From contig JAJTXY010000014.1 of NCBI GenBank assembly GCA_021463865.1, positions 1-64,000 on the forward strand: a DNA stretch of 64,000 bases, written 5' to 3'. Under the pieces are notes generated by a model. The model did no database searches. It saw nothing but the letters and a program-made list of their open reading frames with translations, and was not told the origin of the DNA. Shown here one piece after another: positions 61,826 through 64,000 of the stretch. Origin of the DNA: Anaerolineae bacterium (GTDB lineage Bacteria > Chloroflexota > Anaerolineae > Aggregatilineales > J027). Numbering within the stretch: position 1 is the first letter of the stretch; every line of letters begins with the position of its first letter. Both the position numbers and the translations under genes were made by a program.

Positions 61826-64000
61826 ATGGCACGAGCAGGATTAAAACGACAAGAGGTATCCCTCCCAACCCAACGCGGATTTGCGGCGTTGTGGCTGGGG
61901 GTCGTTTTGGTTTTGTTGGTTGCGGCAGCCCTGCGTTTTTATGACATTCACCGCACTCCCCCCGGCTTTCATTATGACGAGGGCGCATATTTTATCGCCT
62001 CGCGGGAAATCGCATTTTTCGGGGCGCGGCCCTTCCCGGTGTTTGCGGCGTTTAATGGGCGCGAAGTTTTCTACTTATATGTCAATGCGCTCATGATGCG
62101 CTTGATGGGGGAGCAAATTTTCACCATGCACTTTGTCAGCGGCATGATGAACTTAGTGACAGTAGCCGCCACGCTCGGTTTGGGCCGGGCTATTTTTGGT
62201 GGACGACGTGGAATCATTATTGGTCTAGTGGCTGCGGCATTTCTGGCGGTTTCATTTCCTCAGATTTTTCTGGCTCGACAGGCATTTCGCGCTGTCAGTC
62301 AGCCGATGTTGCAAGCCTTGACGCTGTGGGTCTTATTGGTAGGGCTGCGTCAACCGTTTACCCAACGCCGAAAATGGGGTGGCTGGTTGGTCACGGCGGG
62401 TTTCTTGGGGGCGGCAACGCTTTATACCTATATGGCCTCGCGCCTATTTCCAATCTGGGTTGGATTGATTTTGGCGTTTGTCTGGCTGGCGAATCGTGAA
62501 CAGCGCCGAATCCGCTTTCTGCAGGCGGCGTTGGTGCTGGTGACACTGTTGATTGTCGCCATACCGATCTTGAAATATTACTATGAAAATCAAGACGTTT
62601 TTAATGACCGCCTGTCGCAATTAAGCGGTTCGGAAGACGCGCCGAGTTATTGGGAAAGCATTGAACTGCACGCCAAGATGTTTTTTATCAAAGGCGATCC
62701 CTACAGCCGTTATAACAACCCCGATGCACCCTATTTCCCCCAGTGGGTGGGGGTGTTGATTGTGGTCGGCTGGTTGGTCAGCCTATGGCGGATTGTTCGA
62801 CCTGCCCCTGACCAAGACACAGTTGCACGCACAGGCTATTTCCTTGCGGCGATTGCCCCCTTGATGGTGATTCCGAGTGTGCTGGCGGTGAATGGCCTCC
62901 CGCCAAGCCATATGCGTTCGGTGGGCATGGTTCCGGCGATTTTTCTGCTGCCCGCGATTGGCCTCGAATTTTTATGGGCGCAAGGAACACATTTATTATC
63001 CGCGAAAAATCTATCTTTCCGTCCTCAACTCACCACCGCGACCTACGGGATAGGCGTGATTGGCCTATTGATGATGGCGGGGACGGTCTGGCAGCGTTAC
63101 GAAAAATGGGCCTCAGTGCCCGAACTGTATTATCAGACTGATGGGGATATGGTGGATGCCGGGGCATGGCTGATCGAACATCGCGGCCCGAATACCATCA
63201 TGTATGTGACTTCCGGGCATTATGACCACCCCTCGCTGCGGTTTCGTCGTCTGCCGGGGGGCGACATCACCTTTTTACTGGGTAATCGCGTGTTTGCCCC
63301 GCCAGTCAATCGAGATGCCTATTTAGTCGAGATTCACAATGCCCGCCTCAATGAATCCCTGCGTGAATGGGTGGAACAGCATTACACCCAAGAAGCGACT
63401 TTCTATGGGCCGGACGGCGATATCAGTTTTGTGGTTTACCACGCTACCCCATCGGAAATTGCCAGCACAACGCCGATTGTACAAAACGCGGCTTTGAATC
63501 ATGCGGAAACGATAGGCGGATGGCTGTTGCTGCTGAATACGAATCTGGTCGAGGCGGTTCCCGGTCAAACCGTGAGTGTATTTACCGAATGGGGCATCCT
63601 CAATCCCCCAACCTATGGCGATTTGACCCCCATTTTTTCACTAGAAACGCTTGATGGGGATGTGTTGTCGCGTGATGAACCCTACACCCTCTACAGCGAC
63701 CAATGGCGAGCAGGTGAAACGCTCTATCAGCAGAGTAATTTGGCCGTTCCTGCGGGTACACCCCCCGGTGCATATCGTGTGATGATTCATTGGGTGGCGC
63801 GGGCCGAAGATCAGTATGTTGGGCAGATTGATGCACAGGGCAATTTTGCCGGGATTGCTACCGACCTCGGCATAATTACCGTGAGTCGAGCCGCCAGCTT
63901 CCCCACACCAGATATGCTGAATATTCCTCACCGCGAAAGCCGCGAAATGACCTCCGGGGTACGTTTACTCGGTTGGAGTGATATTCCCGCCAGCATCCGC
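61826..64000 (+). CDS. GT39-like membrane glycosyltransferase, partial (runs off the end)
   Basis: At least 725 codons are open to the window end. A helix starts near residue 18, and the segment RTPPGFHYDEGAYFIASREI carries the luminal acidic pair of the PMT/ArnT/GT39 family. About ten to eleven helices follow to about residue 420. The rest is an external domain of beta type. Such enzymes move a sugar from a polyprenyl-phosphate donor onto proteins or lipids at the outer face of the membrane. The start is 61826, or 61823 one codon upstream. Confidence 0.85.
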   Translation, partial: MARAGLKRQEVSLPTQRGFAALWLGVVLVLLVAAALRFYDIHRTPPGFHYDEGAYFIASREIAFFGARPFPVFAAFNGREVFYLYVNALMMRLMGEQIFTMHFVSGMMNLVTVAATLGLGRAIFGGRRGIIIGLVAAAFLAVSFPQIFLARQAFRAVSQPMLQALTLWVLLVGLRQPFTQRRKWGGWLVTAGFLGAATLYTYMASRLFPIWVGLILAFVWLANREQRRIRFLQAALVLVTLLIVAIPILKYYYENQDVFNDRLSQLSGSEDAPSYWESIELHAKMFFIKGDPYSRYNNPDAPYFPQWVGVLIVVGWLVSLWRIVRPAPDQDTVARTGYFLAAIAPLMVIPSVLAVNGLPPSHMRSVGMVPAIFLLPAIGLEFLWAQGTHLLSAKNLSFRPQLTTATYGIGVIGLLMMAGTVWQRYEKWASVPELYYQTDGDMVDAGAWLIEHRGPNTIMYVTSGHYDHPSLRFRRLPGGDITFLLGNRVFAPPVNRDAYLVEIHNARLNESLREWVEQHYTQEATFYGPDGDISFVVYHATPSEIASTTPIVQNAALNHAETIGGWLLLLNTNLVEAVPGQTVSVFTEWGILNPPTYGDLTPIFSLETLDGDVLSRDEPYTLYSDQWRAGETLYQQSNLAVPAGTPPGAYRVMIHWVARAEDQYVGQIDAQGNFAGIATDLGIITVSRAASFPTPDMLNIPHRESREMTSGVRLLGWSDIPASIR

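Overview
The window is one bacterial chromosomal stretch of about 50-53% G+C (by eye). The gene set suggests a Chloroflexota bacterium, probably Anaerolineae-like. Supporting signs are several ABC sugar uptake sets, an S1-domain protein with an acidic N-terminus, ClpC with a stray Clp N-domain paralogue, lipoproteins and secreted proteins with P/T-rich linkers, a DUF951 gene next to an MGDG-synthase-like glycosyltransferase, and GT39-like membrane glycosyltransferases. This assignment is inference; there is no rRNA or universal marker here to settle it.

Layout. 1-3750: a sugar ABC ATPase cut short, probably by an IS630-type element whose first codons lie at the window edge, and a divergent complete sugar ABC operon (ATPase, permease, binding protein). 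3892-11867: a minus-strand carbohydrate operon led by a ROK regulator, with a MalF/MalG/MalE-type importer followed by GH15 and GH31 glycosidases. 12006-12350: an IS630 transposase remnant. 12507-14510: a BMP-family binding protein made of two tandem complete copies. 14857-15762: pdxS. 15826-23714: a full kdpFABCDE high-affinity potassium uptake operon including the 31-residue KdpF.

23997-34915 is the most interesting part: a sulfur redox island. It has an ArsR regulator preceded by an ATTC-N8-GAAT operator, an octaheme tetrathionate-reductase-family cytochrome, a heptaheme/cytochrome b fusion, two YeeE/YedE-type thiosulfate-transport proteins (one with a cysteine-less rhodanese domain and a C-terminal GGCG tail), a LysR regulator at a perfect palindrome, and a second operon of rhodanese, TauE-type exporter, CstB-like persulfide dioxygenase-rhodanese, DUF302 protein and membrane-anchored rhodanese. 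Together they could import thiosulfate, pass electrons between quinol and a periplasmic sulfur-oxyanion cytochrome, and clear persulfide and sulfite.

35034-45644: mixed single genes (Gfo/Idh/MocA dehydrogenase, ABC exporter, M20 peptidase, secreted and lipid-anchored proteins of unknown function, a kelch protein, a frameshifted DUF1152 gene, a Kbl-type aminotransferase). 45758-54932: stress and signalling (ClpC, a frameshifted Clp N-domain paralogue, an S1-domain protein with a tandem duplication, a CBS pair protein, a NarL-type two-component pair, a membrane protein). 55001-64000: a secreted Ig-like protein, DUF951, a GT28-type lipid glycosyltransferase, an antitoxin-like protein, a DUF2089/DUF4097-like pair, two acetyltransferases and a GT39-like gene that runs off the end. 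No rRNA, tRNA or CRISPR array was recognised.
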